DNA of 21,374 nt from an uncultured Oscillospiraceae bacterium (lineage in GTDB: Bacteria > Bacillota_A > Clostridia > Oscillospirales > Oscillospiraceae). The stretch lies in NCBI GenBank assembly GCA_910584605.1, contig CAJUAW010000039.1, positions 1-21,374 on the forward strand, read 5' to 3'. The position numbers and the translations under genes are program-made. The notes under the pieces were generated by a model that worked only from the letters and a program-made list of their open reading frames with translations, ran no database searches and was not told the DNA's origin. Below are positions 21,275-21,374 of this stretch, piece by piece. Within the stretch, counting starts at the first letter, position 1, and every line of letters begins with the position of its first letter.

Positions 21275-21374
21275 ACTTGGTTGAACGAGCTGGTGCGCAG
21301 AAGTTGGGCAAAATCAGCGAAACACCAGTGTTTGCAAGGCTTTCCGACCTTGCCCCTATTATAACGTAATCGTC
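21275..21374. other. 100 bases after ridA, no gene seen; two adjacent palindromes
   Basis: AAACAC-CA-GTGTTT (21320-21333) is a perfect 6-2-6 palindrome and is followed at once by GCAAGG-N8-CCTTGC (21334-21353). No U-tract follows, so neither is a clear intrinsic terminator. The stretch is cut by the window edge. It might mark the edge of a repeat or mobile element. Confidence 0.3.

Overview
The window looks like chromosomal DNA of a strictly anaerobic, fairly GC-rich gut Clostridia member, most plausibly Oscillospiraceae (Flavonifractor/Lawsonibacter/Intestinimonas-like). The reasons are an oxygen-sensitive indolepyruvate:ferredoxin oxidoreductase, a CoA-transferase very like the butyryl-CoA:acetate enzymes of gut Firmicutes, a Gram-positive type FecR-domain lipoprotein, a PRD-regulated sorbitol locus, and strong AGGAGG-type ribosome binding sites with TTGACA/TATAAT promoters. 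The taxonomic call is inference. No rRNA, tRNA, CRISPR array or intact transposase was seen.

Layout. Every gene from 1 to 10082 is on the minus strand and every gene from 10235 to 21274 is on the plus strand; the two halves diverge at a LysR-controlled promoter region (10083-10234). (a) 1-2210: start of a sorbitol operon, with sorbitol-6-phosphate 2-dehydrogenase followed by a PRD/BglG-type activator cut by the window edge, the gutF-gutR order of Lactobacillus casei. (b) 2286-6271: a run of small, mostly uncharacterised genes. It begins at a consensus promoter with a terminator-like hairpin in the leader, then a ClpX-like AAA+ ATPase, a GRAM/bacterial-PH-like protein, a frameshifted DKNYY-repeat gene translationally coupled to it, a protein with an L7/L12 C-terminal-like fold pattern, a two-TM zinc-ribbon protein and a 50-residue ORF, and it ends at an 18-bp terminator stem. 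(c) 6375-8917: a PPP-type metallophosphatase and a FecR-domain lipoprotein. (d) 8907-9179: leftovers of two overlapping small reading frames. (e) 9180-10082: a LysR regulator.

(f) 10235-14762: iorA-iorB-CoA-transferase-YitT. The first three genes form a route from arylpyruvate (or a similar 2-oxo acid) to acyl-CoA with ferredoxin reduction, then CoA transfer, probably to acetate, releasing an aryl-acetate type acid. (g) 14895-15473: a FadR-type GntR regulator. (h) 15612-21274: a tight five-gene operon: APC permease, class V (fold type I) PLP enzyme, S10 serine carboxypeptidase without a signal peptide, metal-dependent amidohydrolase and RidA-family protein.

Read together, (h) looks like an uptake and intracellular hydrolysis pathway for a small peptide or N-acylated amino acid whose amino acid is then processed through an imine/enamine. 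Module (f) could oxidise the resulting 2-oxo acid. This combined GntR/LysR-flanked system is the best candidate in the window for an undescribed pathway; its substrate cannot be read from sequence.
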